A DNA stretch of 64,000 bases from Chloroflexota bacterium (GCA_019873735.1 JAIOAQ010000015.1:1-64000), one strand, 5' to 3'; positions 26,808 through 35,181 are shown, counted from the stretch's first letter. Program-made: numbers and translations. Notes: generated from the letters alone by a model not told the origin.

Positions 26808-28676
26808 ATGCACGTCATCGGCACCGCCGGTCACGTAGATCACGGCAAAACCACCCTCATCGCCGCCCTGACCGGCATCAATCCCGACCGGCTCAAAGAA
26901 GAACAGGAACGCCAGATGACCATTGACCTCGGCTTCGCCTGGCTCACCCTGCCAGACGGAGAAGAGATCGGCATCGTGGACGTCCCCGGCCACCGCGACT
27001 TCATCGAGAACATGCTGGCCGGCGTCAGCGGCATCGACGCCGCCCTGCTCGTCATCGCCGCCGACGAAGGCGTGATGCCCCAAACCCGCGAACACCTTGC
27101 CATCCTCGACCTGCTGCAAATCCCCGCCGGGCTGATTGCCCTGACCAAAATTGACCTGATTGACGATCCCGACTGGCTCGACCTGATCGAAAGCGACATC
27201 CGCGCCGCCCTGCGCGGCACCGTCCTGCAAGACGCGCCCATCATGCGCGTCTCGGCCCACACCCGCGCCGGCCTGCCCGAACTCGTCCAGACCCTCAGCC
27301 TGCTCCTGCAAAAACGGCCGCCCCGCCCCGATCTCGGCCGCCCGCGCCTGCCGATAGACCGCGTCTTCACCCTGCCCGGCTTTGGCACCATCGTCACCGG
27401 CACCCTTACCGACGGCAGGCTGCACCTCGGCGACGAGGTCGAAATCCTGCCTGCTGGCCTGCGCGGACGCATTCGCGGCCTGCAAACCCACCGCCGCAAA
27501 GAAGAAACCGCCCTGCCAGGCTCGCGCACCGCCGTCAACCTGAGCGGCCTCGAAGCCGCCCAACTGCGCCGCGGCGACGTACTCGCCCACCCCGGCCGCT
27601 ACCAGCCCACCCGCCGCCTCGACGTGCGCTTCCGCCTGCTGGCCGACACAGCCCCCCTTCAGCACCACACCGAAGTCAAACTCTTCCTCGGCGCCGCCGA
27701 AACCATCGCCCACGTGCGCCTGCTCGGACAGGAAACCCTCGCCCCCGGCGAAACCGGCTGGCTGCAACTTGAACTGTGCGAGCCCGTCGTCGCCGTGCGC
27801 GGCGACCGCTTCATCCTGCGCCGCCCCTCCCCCGGCGAAACGCTCGGCGGCGGCACGGTTGTGGACCCGCATCCGGTGCGGCGGCACAAACGGTTCGACA
27901 CCTCCCTTCTCCGCTCGCTGGAGGCGCTCGCCCAGGGCTCCCCGGCCGAGGTCCTGCTGGAGGCCGCCCAGGCCCTCGGTCCGGCCGCGTGGAGCGAGGT
28001 GCTGGGGCGCGCCCGCCTGGAAGAGACGGTCGCCCGTTCTGCCCTGCAGACCTTGCTGGAGGCCGGTCAGGTCCTCCAACTCGAAGAATTCGTCCTCACC
28101 GCCGGTCACTGGCAAAGCCTCGCCTGCGCTGCCGAGTCGGCCGCGGCCGCCTATCACCGCGCCTACCCGCTGCGGCGGGGCATGCCGCGCGAAGAACTGC
28201 GCTCCAAACTCAAACTTCCCCCGCGCCCCTTCAACCTGATCGCCGCCCGCCTGCTGGAAGGGGGTCTGCTAACCGCCCCGGGCGCCAACTTGCTCGCCCT
28301 GCCGCAGCACCGCGTCCGCTTCTCGCCCCAGCAAGAGGCAGCCATCAGCCGCCTGATGGCCAAATTTGCCGCCGCCCCGTTCGCCCCGCCCTCGGTCAAA
28401 GAATGCCAGGCCGAGACAGGCGAAGAGGTCTTTGCCGCCCTGCTCGAAAACGGCGACCTGATCCAGGTCTCGGCCGAGGTCGTCTTCCGCCAGGCCGACT
28501 ACGAGACGATGGTGCGCAAAATCCGCCAGGCGATTATCGAAAAAGGCGCCATCACCCTGGCCGAAGTGCGCGATCTCTTCGGCACCAGCCGCAAATATGT
28601 TCAGGCCCTGCTCGAACACCTGGACGCCCAAGGCATCACCGTGCGCCTCGGCGATGTGAGAAGGCTCAAGGAGTAA
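26808..28676 (+). CDS. selB: Selenocysteine-specific elongation factor SelB
   Basis: The 622-residue SelB delivers selenocysteyl-tRNA to UGA codons that carry a SECIS hairpin. The N-terminal EF-Tu-like GTPase has GTAGHVDHGKTTL (P-loop), DVPGHRDFIENM (G3) and LTKIDLID (G4). Domains II and III follow to about residue 340, then C-terminal winged-helix domains (about 380-622) ending RKYVQALLEHLDAQGITVRLG, the fold that binds SECIS RNA. Length is typical. The selA gene is in this window 22 kb away; selD and tRNA-Sec are not seen here. It starts one base after the coiled-coil gene's stop and is more GC-rich than the genes around it. Confidence 0.95.
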   Translation: MHVIGTAGHVDHGKTTLIAALTGINPDRLKEEQERQMTIDLGFAWLTLPDGEEIGIVDVPGHRDFIENMLAGVSGIDAALLVIAADEGVMPQTREHLAILDLLQIPAGLIALTKIDLIDDPDWLDLIESDIRAALRGTVLQDAPIMRVSAHTRAGLPELVQTLSLLLQKRPPRPDLGRPRLPIDRVFTLPGFGTIVTGTLTDGRLHLGDEVEILPAGLRGRIRGLQTHRRKEETALPGSRTAVNLSGLEAAQLRRGDVLAHPGRYQPTRRLDVRFRLLADTAPLQHHTEVKLFLGAAETIAHVRLLGQETLAPGETGWLQLELCEPVVAVRGDRFILRRPSPGETLGGGTVVDPHPVRRHKRFDTSLLRSLEALAQGSPAEVLLEAAQALGPAAWSEVLGRARLEETVARSALQTLLEAGQVLQLEEFVLTAGHWQSLACAAESAAAAYHRAYPLRRGMPREELRSKLKLPPRPFNLIAARLLEGGLLTAPGANLLALPQHRVRFSPQQEAAISRLMAKFAAAPFAPPSVKECQAETGEEVFAALLENGDLIQVSAEVVFRQADYETMVRKIRQAIIEKGAITLAEVRDLFGTSRKYVQALLEHLDAQGITVRLGDVRRLKE

Positions 28677-28678
28677 CC

Positions 28679-29347
28679 ATGTGCGGGCGTTTCACCCTCA
28701 GCCTCGACCCGGCCGACCTGGCAGCGGCCTTTCCCGAATTCAACTTTCCGCAAAAACTGGCCCCGCGTTACAACATCGCCCCCACCCAGCCCGTCCTGGC
28801 CCTGCCCAACGATGGCAGCCGGCGGGCCGATTTCTTTCTCTGGGGCCTCATCCCCTCCTGGGCCAAAGACCCGTCCATCGGCAGCCGTCTCATCAACGCC
28901 CGCGCCGAAACGCTGGCCGAAAAGCCCTCCTTCCGCGCCGCCTTCAAGTACCGCCGCTGCCTCATCTTTGCCGACGGCTTCTACGAATGGCAGCCCCTCC
29001 CCGGCCAAAAAGCCAAACAGCCCTACTTCATCCGCCTGAAAAGCGGCCGGCCGTTTGCCTTTGCCGGCCTGTGGGAACTCTGGAACAGCCCCGATGGCGG
29101 CCAACTGCCCTCCTGCACCATCATCACCACCACGCCGAACGAGTTAATGGCCGGCCTGCACAACCGGATGCCGGTCATCCTCCGTCCTGATGACTACGCG
29201 CAATGGCTCGATCCCGCTCCGTTGCCGACCCGCAGCCTGCTCCCGCTGCTCCAGCCTTACCCAGCCGAAGAGATGACCGCCCACCCCGTCTCCCCGCTGG
29301 TCAACAACCCGGCCAACGACCGGCCGGAATGCACCCAACCGACATAA
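28679..29347 (+). CDS. SRAP-family abasic-site protein (HMCES/YedK)
   Basis: The 222-residue SRAP protein forms a stable thiazolidine crosslink with abasic sites in single-stranded DNA. The catalytic cysteine is residue 2 after Met (MCGRFTL), and other active-site elements are visible: RYNIAPTQ (Asn), FADGFYEWQ (Glu) and HNRMPVIL (His). The track ORF is a longer frame that begins inside selB; the real start is the ATG at 28679, two bases after the selB stop with AAGGAG upstream. This start is required for the cysteine to become N-terminal. It is followed after 4 bp by the MFS gene. Confidence 0.95.
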   Translation: MCGRFTLSLDPADLAAAFPEFNFPQKLAPRYNIAPTQPVLALPNDGSRRADFFLWGLIPSWAKDPSIGSRLINARAETLAEKPSFRAAFKYRRCLIFADGFYEWQPLPGQKAKQPYFIRLKSGRPFAFAGLWELWNSPDGGQLPSCTIITTTPNELMAGLHNRMPVILRPDDYAQWLDPAPLPTRSLLPLLQPYPAEEMTAHPVSPLVNNPANDRPECTQPT

Positions 29348-29351
29348 AACC

Positions 29352-30620
29352 ATGCCCATTTTCAATTTCAGCGCCCTTGGCCGGCGCTTCCCCGCCCTGC
29401 AATCCAGGGATTTTCTCATCTTCTGGCTTGGCCAGTTCATCTCGCTCATCGGCACGTGGATGCAAAGCACCACCCTGCCGTACCTGGCCTACCGCCTGAG
29501 CGGCCGCCCCTTTGACCTGGGACTGATCGGCTTTGCCAGCACCATCCCGGCCCTTTTCCTGGCCATTCCGGCCGGCGTCTTTGTCGAAAGGCTGGACAAG
29601 CGCAAAATCGTCATCTTCATGCAAACCTGCATGATGCTGCTTGCCTTCCTGCTGGCCTACCTGACCCTGAGCGGACGTATCCTCATGTGGCACATCTGGG
29701 TGATTGCGTTTGGCCTGGGCGTCCTCAACGCCATGGAAATCACCGCCCGCCAGGCCATGCTGATCGAACTGGTCGGCCGGCAGGCCCTGCCCAACGCCAT
29801 TGCCCTTCAATCCACCATTTTCAACGCCGCGCGCGTGCTGGGACCGTCCCTGGTCGCCCCGTTTCTGATCTTCATCAAAGGCGGCGGCGAAGGCTGGGCG
29901 TTCTTCGCCAACGGCGTCAGTTTCCTGTTCGTCATTGTCGGCCTGTTTTTCGTCCGCACCCGACCCGTCGTCCAGTCCGAAGAAAAAAAGCCTCAAGGCT
30001 TCTGGAAAGAGTTGCTGGAAGGCCTGGCTTATATCGCCCGCACGCCGTCCATCGGACTCCTGATTCTGATGGCCACCGTTGTTGGCTTTTTTGGCTTCCC
30101 GTTGGTTCAGCAGATTCCGGTCGTGGCGCGCGATATCCTGGCCCAGGCTGGCGATACCGAGGCCGCGGTAGCCGCCCGCAACAGTTTGCTTTACACCTTT
30201 CAGGGCGTCGGCGCTCTGATCGCCGCGCTTTCGCTCTCCATCTTCAACCCCAGTCACAAGGGGCGCCTGCTGACTGCCGGACAACTGGCCCTGATCTTCG
30301 GCATCCTCTCCATCAGCATTGTCCGCCATGCGCCGCTGGCCTACAGCCTGCTGCTGATCATCGGCTGGGGCATGGTGACGCAAATGGCCACCATGAACAC
30401 GCTGCTCCAACTCATGGTGGACGACAAACTGCGCGGCCGCGTCTTCAGCGTATATTTGTGGGCGCTGCAGGGCATCGCGCCGTTTGGCAGCCTGACCATC
30501 GGGAGCATGGCCCAAAACTGGGGCCTGCCGCGTGCTGCCCTGGTCAGCGGCCTCATCTGCCTGGTTTTCATCGGCGGACTGCACCTCGCCCGGCCCGCCA
30601 TCCGTCAGACCGTGGCTTAA
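29352..30620 (+). CDS. MFS transporter (EntS/MFS_3 type)
   Basis: The 422-residue permease has 12 predicted membrane helices. It belongs to the MFS group containing the enterobactin exporter EntS and many predicted drug/peptide exporters: ALQSRDFLIFWLGQFISLIGTWMQ at the N-terminus, RLDKRKIVIFMQT in the loop between helices 2 and 3, and NTLLQLMVDDKLRGRVFSVY in the second half are typical. Substrate and direction cannot be told. It is the last gene of the coiled-coil/selB/SRAP operon, four bases after the SRAP stop, with no separate ribosome site visible. Confidence 0.88.
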   Translation: MPIFNFSALGRRFPALQSRDFLIFWLGQFISLIGTWMQSTTLPYLAYRLSGRPFDLGLIGFASTIPALFLAIPAGVFVERLDKRKIVIFMQTCMMLLAFLLAYLTLSGRILMWHIWVIAFGLGVLNAMEITARQAMLIELVGRQALPNAIALQSTIFNAARVLGPSLVAPFLIFIKGGGEGWAFFANGVSFLFVIVGLFFVRTRPVVQSEEKKPQGFWKELLEGLAYIARTPSIGLLILMATVVGFFGFPLVQQIPVVARDILAQAGDTEAAVAARNSLLYTFQGVGALIAALSLSIFNPSHKGRLLTAGQLALIFGILSISIVRHAPLAYSLLLIIGWGMVTQMATMNTLLQLMVDDKLRGRVFSVYLWALQGIAPFGSLTIGSMAQNWGLPRAALVSGLICLVFIGGLHLARPAIRQTVA

Positions 30621-30639
30621 CGGCAGATAAGCGCCTTGC

Positions 30640-30668
30640 TTGACGGCTTTTTTTGCCCATGTTATGAT
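30640..30668 (+). promoter_or_regulatory. Promoter of the LysM-M23 peptidase gene
   Basis: TTGACG, a 17-bp spacer and TATGAT make a close match to a housekeeping promoter, 20 bp upstream of the peptidase start. It is one of the clearest promoters in the window. Confidence 0.75.
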
Positions 30669-30688
30669 GAAAAGCGGAGTAGCCTGGT

Positions 30689-31894
30689 ATGATTAACGAG
30701 AATCCAGAAAACCTGCCCGCCCAATCTCCTGCCGGGCCGGTTTCTGCCGAAGAACACATCCCCCCGCCCGAACCGGCGGCGCCCCCGCACTGGATCGAAA
30801 CCCTGCTGCGCATTGGCCTGGGGGAAGAGATTTTACGCATCGGGACGCATCTGATGGTCATCGTTGCCATTGTTCTGGTGGTGATCCTGGCGCCTTCATT
30901 TTTCCCGGCCGCCCCTGAACCACTTGCGGCCCAATCTGCCCTGGCCGCCGGGGGGACCCCAACCCCCATGGCCGGCGCCGCGCCGCTGCCGGCCAATGAG
31001 CCGGCCTACCCCGGTATCTTCCGGCGGGCCATGATTCACACCATCATCCCCACCCGTCCGCGCACCGAAATTGTCAAATACACGGTTGTCCAGGGCGACA
31101 CCCTGTTTGGCATTGCCGAAAAATTCGGCCTCAAACCCCAAACGATTCTGTGGGGAAATTACAACGTCTTACTGGATAACCCGCACAGCCTGCAGCCTGG
31201 CCAGGAACTGACCATCCTGCCGGTAGACGGCACCTATTACGAGTGGCATGCCGGCGACGGCCTGAACGGCGTAGCCAAATATTTCGGCGTCACGCCGGAG
31301 GTCATTATTAACTACCCGGGCAATCACCTCAACCCCGCCGAAATCGGCGATTACGCCGCCCCCAACATCAAACCCGGCACCAAACTAATCATCCCCGGCG
31401 GCAAGCGCGAGTTCGTCTCGTGGAGCGCGCCGCTGGGCGTCACGCGCGACAATCCCGCCTCGGCACGCGTGCTCGGACCCGGCGCCTGTGACCCCGTCAG
31501 CGGCGGGGCGGTCGGTTACGGCAATTTCGTCTGGCCAGCGGCCAATCATTACCTCTCTGGCTTCGATTACTCGCCAGAATCGAATCACTGGGGCATTGAC
31601 ATTGCCGGGCACGAGGGCATGGGCGTCTTTGCCGTTGACGCCGGCGTGGTCGTCTATGCCGGCTGGAACGAATACGGCTACGGCAACATGATCATCCTGG
31701 ATCACGGCAACGGCTGGCAGTCGCTTTATGCCCACCTGAGCGCCATCTACGTCAGTTGCGGCCAAAGCGTCGGGCAGGGCGACGCCATCGGCGCGATTGG
31801 CAACACCGGGCGTTCCTCGGGAGCGCATTTGCACTTTGAACTGATGACCCCTTCATACAAACCCAACCCGTGGGACTTTCTGCCGCCGCCGTAA
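30689..31894 (+). CDS. LysM and M23 peptidase cell-wall protein
   Basis: The 401-residue protein has a cytoplasmic N-terminus (about 50 residues), one membrane helix (LMVIVAIVLVVILAPSFF, about 55-75), two LysM-like modules (YTVVQGDTLFGIAEKFGL and YEWHAGDGLNGVAKYFGV) and a C-terminal M23 (LytM) domain. The zinc site is visible: HWGIDIAGHEG (H...D) and HLHFEL with the upstream LYAHLS histidine. M23 domains cut peptidoglycan peptide crosslinks, while LysM binds glycan chains. Active residues look intact, so it may be an active wall hydrolase outside the membrane. A GGAG site lies 9 nt before the ATG. Confidence 0.93.
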   Translation: MINENPENLPAQSPAGPVSAEEHIPPPEPAAPPHWIETLLRIGLGEEILRIGTHLMVIVAIVLVVILAPSFFPAAPEPLAAQSALAAGGTPTPMAGAAPLPANEPAYPGIFRRAMIHTIIPTRPRTEIVKYTVVQGDTLFGIAEKFGLKPQTILWGNYNVLLDNPHSLQPGQELTILPVDGTYYEWHAGDGLNGVAKYFGVTPEVIINYPGNHLNPAEIGDYAAPNIKPGTKLIIPGGKREFVSWSAPLGVTRDNPASARVLGPGACDPVSGGAVGYGNFVWPAANHYLSGFDYSPESNHWGIDIAGHEGMGVFAVDAGVVVYAGWNEYGYGNMIILDHGNGWQSLYAHLSAIYVSCGQSVGQGDAIGAIGNTGRSSGAHLHFELMTPSYKPNPWDFLPPP

Positions 31895-31900
31895 AAATCC

Positions 31901-31929
31901 TTGCCAAAGAAGTCAGCCTGGGCTATAAT
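31901..31929 (+). promoter_or_regulatory. Promoter of tRNA-Val
   Basis: TTGCCA, 17 bp and TATAAT, ending 12 bp before the first tRNA base. It begins 6 bp after the stop of the M23 gene. Confidence 0.75.
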
Positions 31930-31941
31930 CACGCCCACCTG

Positions 31942-32018
31942 GGGCGCGTAGCTCAGTCGGTCAGAGCGCATCACTCACATTGATGAGGTCGGGGGTTCGA
32001 GCCCCTCCGCGCCCACCA
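31942..32018 (+). tRNA. tRNA-Val (CAC anticodon)
   Basis: The 77-nt cloverleaf with encoded CCA: acceptor GGGCGCG / CGCGCCC, D-arm GCTC...GAGC, anticodon arm CATCA-CTCACAT-TGATG with anticodon CAC (reads GUG), variable AGGTC, and T-arm GGGGG-TTCGAGC-CCCTC (one G-T pair). It is followed at once by a terminator-like hairpin and a 78-bp tandem array that copies its T-arm and acceptor end. Confidence 0.95.
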
Positions 32019-32021
32019 CAA

Positions 32022-32284
32022 CGAGACCTTGGCGGGTCTCGTTTCGTCTTCAAAAGCGGGAGCTTCGAGTGCCCGGCGGGCGATCCGCGCCCACTAAAAC
32101 GAGACCTTGACGGGTCTCGTTTGGTTTTCAAAAGCGGGGGCTTCGAGTGCCCTGCGGGCGATCCGCGCCCACTACAACGAGACCTTGGCGGGTCTCGTTT
32201 CGTTTTCAAAAGCGGGGGCTTCGAGTGCCCTGCGGGCGATCCGCGCCCACTACAACGAGACCTTGACGGGTCTCGTTTCGTTTT
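32022..32284 (+). repeat. 78-bp tandem array of tRNA-Val tail plus terminator
   Basis: The hairpin CGAGACC-ttg(g/a)c-GGGTCTCG followed by a T-rich tract occurs at 32022, 32100, 32178 and 32256, an exact 78-bp period three times over. Between hairpins each unit carries GCGGG(G/A)GCTTCGAGTGCCC (a T-arm with restored GGGC/GCCC pairing) and CCGCGCCCACTA, the 3' acceptor strand of tRNA-Val with CCA changed to CTA. A short GGGCG before the tail can pair with CGCCC, giving a small acceptor-like hairpin. The units lack the rest of a tRNA. They could be relics of tail duplication, a set of back-up terminators, or a source of tRNA-fragment-like RNAs. The array also reads as a repeated 26-residue peptide, which I do not believe is coding. 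Confidence 0.9.
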
Positions 32285-32477
32285 AACTCAAGGCAAAAAT
32301 TCACCGCCGAGACGCCGAGAGCGCAGAGTATTTTTCATAAAAGGGCGACTCACGCCGGGGCGGAGCGATGTAGGGCAAGATGTAGGACAAGTCTTAAGAC
32401 TTGTCCTACTGTGTACGCGCTCCCCAGACCCCCAAAGCGATTCAGAGTTTCAGAGTCCAGAGAATCAGAGTTCAGAT
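32285..32477. repeat. Intergenic repeats with a 28-bp perfect palindrome (32382-32409)
   Basis: No gene. The stretch holds a CACCGCCGAGACGCCGAGAG word, related to the degenerate repeat near 56430, then the perfect palindrome GTAGGACAAGTCTT/AAGACTTGTCCTAC, and a run of CAGAGT-type words (32442-32475) just after the frameshifted FGE gene's end. The palindrome could be a terminator, a protein-binding site or the remnant of an inverted-repeat element. Confidence 0.6.
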
Positions 32478-35144
32478 TTAACGATGGGAGAGACAACCAC
32501 CCGAAAACCCAGACTCCCGTAGAGGCTGTCCGGATCGCACCAGCTGCGAAGGGCACAGCGCGCCCCCGCGACTGCTGACGAACGAACCGCCGCGTACCAC
32601 ACGGTAGCCAGAAGCGGCTTCGTCTTCGCGGCCGTCGTCCACCCGGTAGGGATAAGATTTGTAAAGCGAATGGGTCCACTCCCAGACGTTGCCGGCCATG
32701 TCGGCGCAGCCGTAGGGCGAATCACCCTGCGGGGAGAATTGCCCCACCGGGGAAGTACCGCCGAGGCCGGTTTCAGCCACGTTGCACCTTTGGGGATCGA
32801 AGTCATCTCCCCAGGGGTACACACGTCCATCTGTGCCGCGGGCAGCCTTTTCCCATTCGGCTTCGGTCGGCAGGCGGTAGGCTTTGCCGCTTTTTTCGCT
32901 CAGCCACCGGCAGTAGGCCTGCGCATCCTCCCAGGAAACGTTCACCACCGGGTGGTCGCCCTTTTCGGGCGGGTACTGGTCGCCATCCCAATCCCGCGGC
33001 GGCCGCTGGCCAGTTTCCTTTACAAACAATTGATACTCCCGGTTTGTCACCGGGTATTTGCCGATGAAGTATTCCGGCAGGTCCACTTCGTGCGCCGGCT
33101 GTTCGTCCTTGAGCCAGCACTGCCATTCTTTGTCGTTGTTGACCTCCTTCAAAACCCGCTGCGCCTGTTCCGGGGTGGTGCCCATCAAGAATTTGCCGGC
33201 CGGGATGCGCACCATCTGCGGCTCGAAGGGCTGGCGCGCCGCTTCGGCGGAGGCAGCCTGCGGCGCTTCGGCGCGGCTGGTGAGAGTGAAGTACAGGCGC
33301 AGTTCGTCGGGAAGCAGGCCGGTGAAATTAGCATCGGGCATCTGCGGCGGGTGCAGGGTGAGCATGCGGCGCACAGCCTGACGGGCGGCATAGGGCGCCA
33401 GGGCGGGCGGCAGTTCGGCCCGGGGCGCAGTTCCCTTCTCCGCCCCGCGCCGGCCGGGCAAGGGTTCGCCTTCGGTTGCTTCTCCGGCGCGGCTTTCGAG
33501 GCGGTAATACTCTTCCAGTTCCTGCAGATAGCGCGGCGTTTCCTTGAGCAGCGCATACAGTTCGGGATAGACGGTCTGGATGGCCACCACCTTCGCCAGG
33601 CGGATGGGCTTGATGCGCCCCTGGAGTTTTTTCTCGCGCTTCTCGGCCAGCCTCCAGAGCATCAGAAAGACGTTCACGGTGCGCTTGATCTGGCGCGGGT
33701 TGTCGCCCAGGCCCTCGGCAAAGACTCGCGGACATTCTGGATGCGGCCACTCGGTGCTCAAGCCGCTGACGAAGTCGTCCATATCGTCGCGCTCCACCGG
33801 CGGAATCCAGAAGGGCAACTGGATGATTTTCTCCAGGTAGCGCGCCCCGTCAATGACGAAGCGCGGCGCCTTGTCCTCCTCGCTGTTCTGTTTCAACTCG
33901 CGATACTTGATCTCGATGCCGCGGGCAATGACCTCCTGATCGAGGCCGAGCAGGAAGACACAGCCGGGCACATCCACGAACAATTTGATGGCCTCCAGCA
34001 CTTCGATGGCCTTCTCCGGCAGGCAGCGGTCGAGGTCATCCACAAAGACCACCAGGCGGCCGTTTTGGGCACAGATGCGGTCTTTGACCAGGCGGGCAAA
34101 CTGCTGCTGGAACTGCTCGAGGAAGCGCACCTGCTCGATGTGAATCTTCGTCCGCTCGCGCTGGATGGCCTCGAAGGCGGTCTCGCTCAGATTCTCGGCC
34201 CCGGCCTTTTGCAATTCTTCGACCAGTTTGTCCAGCGCCGCCCCGCCGGGGAGAAAAGGCAGGCCGATTTGCACCGCCCCCTGGGCCGCTTTGGCGCCCA
34301 GTTTCGCCAGATCAATCGTCACCCCGCCGGATTTCTCCAGGTCGAGGGCGCGGTAGAGCAGGGCGGTCAGTTTGCTGAGTTCGTCATCGGTGAGTTTCCC
34401 GTCAAGATGCAGCGCCGAAAGGATGCTCAACGGGAAGGCGCGCCAGAGCGTCTCTTCCTTATCGTACTTCCAGGCGTCGAACCAGGCCACGGTGAACGTC
34501 GGCGGCAAGCCTTTTCTCACCATCCGCATCAGCGAGGTCTTGCCCGACCCCCAGGTGCCGAATACGCCGATGGTCAGCGGCGTGATGGCCGTTTTGCACA
34601 CATCCACCAGCGTTTCGACGTAGGGGGTAAAGTCGAGCAAGTCTTTGTCGGTGGGCAGACTCACAGAAGAAGCAGCAACCGATGGCTTGGAAACGGATTG
34701 AGTGGGCGGCGGTAAAATTTTCAACGCATCTGCCCGCAGATACAACGATTGCAAGAGTTTCTCTTGAGCGTCGGGCAGGAAATAATCCGCCCATTGCCAT
34801 TGCTGGAATATTAACGGCAGTTCGCAATCGTCCAAGCGCAGGGGGATGATGTAAATCGTCCCTTCAGGTTTTTCTTCAGCAAAGGTCAAGGCACGCTTGA
34901 ATTCCTTTTGGATATAGCCCTCTTTGTCAACCGATTCTTTTGAAAGACACACAAGAATTGCATCGGCGTTGCGCAAGGCTTTGAAAATTTCTACTTCCCA
35001 ATCCATTCCAGGAAGGAGATTGACTTCATCCAGCCAGGGTTCGATCCATGGCTGAGACTTAAGCAATTTGTACAAATCCCTTATGAGGGGTTTATCTTCT
35101 TTTGCATGGCAGAGAAAAACTCGAAGAGGTCGCGGTTTGGGCAT
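32478..35144 (-). CDS. TIR - KAP P-loop NTPase - FGE-like protein, frameshifted near C-terminus
   Basis: The 888-residue protein has three parts. Residues 1-140 form a TIR domain (VFLCHAKEDKPLIRDLYKLL, WLDEVNLLPGMDWEVEI with the candidate catalytic Glu, ADAILVCLSKESV). Residues about 165-560 form a KAP-type NTPase (Walker A GTWGSGKTSL, Walker B LVVFVDDLDR). Residues about 640-888 form an FGE/SUMF1-like CLec fold (MVRIPAGKFLMGT, VNVSWEDAQAYCRWLSEK, RLPTEAEWEKAARG, MAGNVWEWT, VVRGGSF). The reading frame breaks at the C5 run at 32563-32567: removing one G from the coding strand restores GARCALRSW...LGFRVVVSP and a stop at 32465. Only the second active cysteine of true FGE would be kept, so the domain is probably for binding. 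The architecture suggests an NAD-cleaving defence or death effector; this is inference. It has a good GGGGAG ribosome site. Confidence 0.85.
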   Translation of the reverse strand: MPKPRPLRVFLCHAKEDKPLIRDLYKLLKSQPWIEPWLDEVNLLPGMDWEVEIFKALRNADAILVCLSKESVDKEGYIQKEFKRALTFAEEKPEGTIYIIPLRLDDCELPLIFQQWQWADYFLPDAQEKLLQSLYLRADALKILPPPTQSVSKPSVAASSVSLPTDKDLLDFTPYVETLVDVCKTAITPLTIGVFGTWGSGKTSLMRMVRKGLPPTFTVAWFDAWKYDKEETLWRAFPLSILSALHLDGKLTDDELSKLTALLYRALDLEKSGGVTIDLAKLGAKAAQGAVQIGLPFLPGGAALDKLVEELQKAGAENLSETAFEAIQRERTKIHIEQVRFLEQFQQQFARLVKDRICAQNGRLVVFVDDLDRCLPEKAIEVLEAIKLFVDVPGCVFLLGLDQEVIARGIEIKYRELKQNSEEDKAPRFVIDGARYLEKIIQLPFWIPPVERDDMDDFVSGLSTEWPHPECPRVFAEGLGDNPRQIKRTVNVFLMLWRLAEKREKKLQGRIKPIRLAKVVAIQTVYPELYALLKETPRYLQELEEYYRLESRAGEATEGEPLPGRRGAEKGTAPRAELPPALAPYAARQAVRRMLTLHPPQMPDANFTGLLPDELRLYFTLTSRAEAPQAASAEAARQPFEPQMVRIPAGKFLMGTTPEQAQRVLKEVNNDKEWQCWLKDEQPAHEVDLPEYFIGKYPVTNREYQLFVKETGQRPPRDWDGDQYPPEKGDHPVVNVSWEDAQAYCRWLSEKSGKAYRLPTEAEWEKAARGTDGRVYPWGDDFDPQRCNVAETGLGGTSPVGQFSPQGDSPYGCADMAGNVWEWTHSLYKSYPYRVDDGREDEAASGYRVVRGGSFVSSRGGALCPSQLVRSGQPLRESGFSGGCLSHR

Positions 35145-35181
35145 AAGGACTCCCCGGAATATGGAATCTGTCCCTATAATA

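Noticed and set aside
26778-28157. 459-residue ORF opposite selB
   Set aside because: Composition is the mirror of a GC-rich coding strand; selB on the other strand is certain.
27776-28678. N-terminal 300 residues of the 523-residue ORF before the SRAP start
   Set aside because: This lies inside selB in another frame; the SRAP cysteine must be residue 2, which fixes the start at 28679.
31942-32290. CRISPR-like array
   Set aside because: Repeats are contiguous with no unique spacers and derive from the tRNA; no cas genes.
31961-32522. ORFs of 180 residues (plus) and 82 residues (minus) with 26-residue repeats over the tRNA-Val array
   Set aside because: The 78-bp period is a multiple of three, so any open frame repeats. 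The DNA is tRNA tail plus terminator, and the frame begins inside the tRNA.
32670-34715. 681-residue plus-strand ORF opposite the TIR-KAP-FGE gene
   Set aside because: Long because of GC-rich codon use; it has no recognisable domain, while the minus strand has three.
32478-35144. Programmed UGA/selenocysteine at the FGE end
   Set aside because: The break is a frameshift in a G run, not an in-frame UGA.
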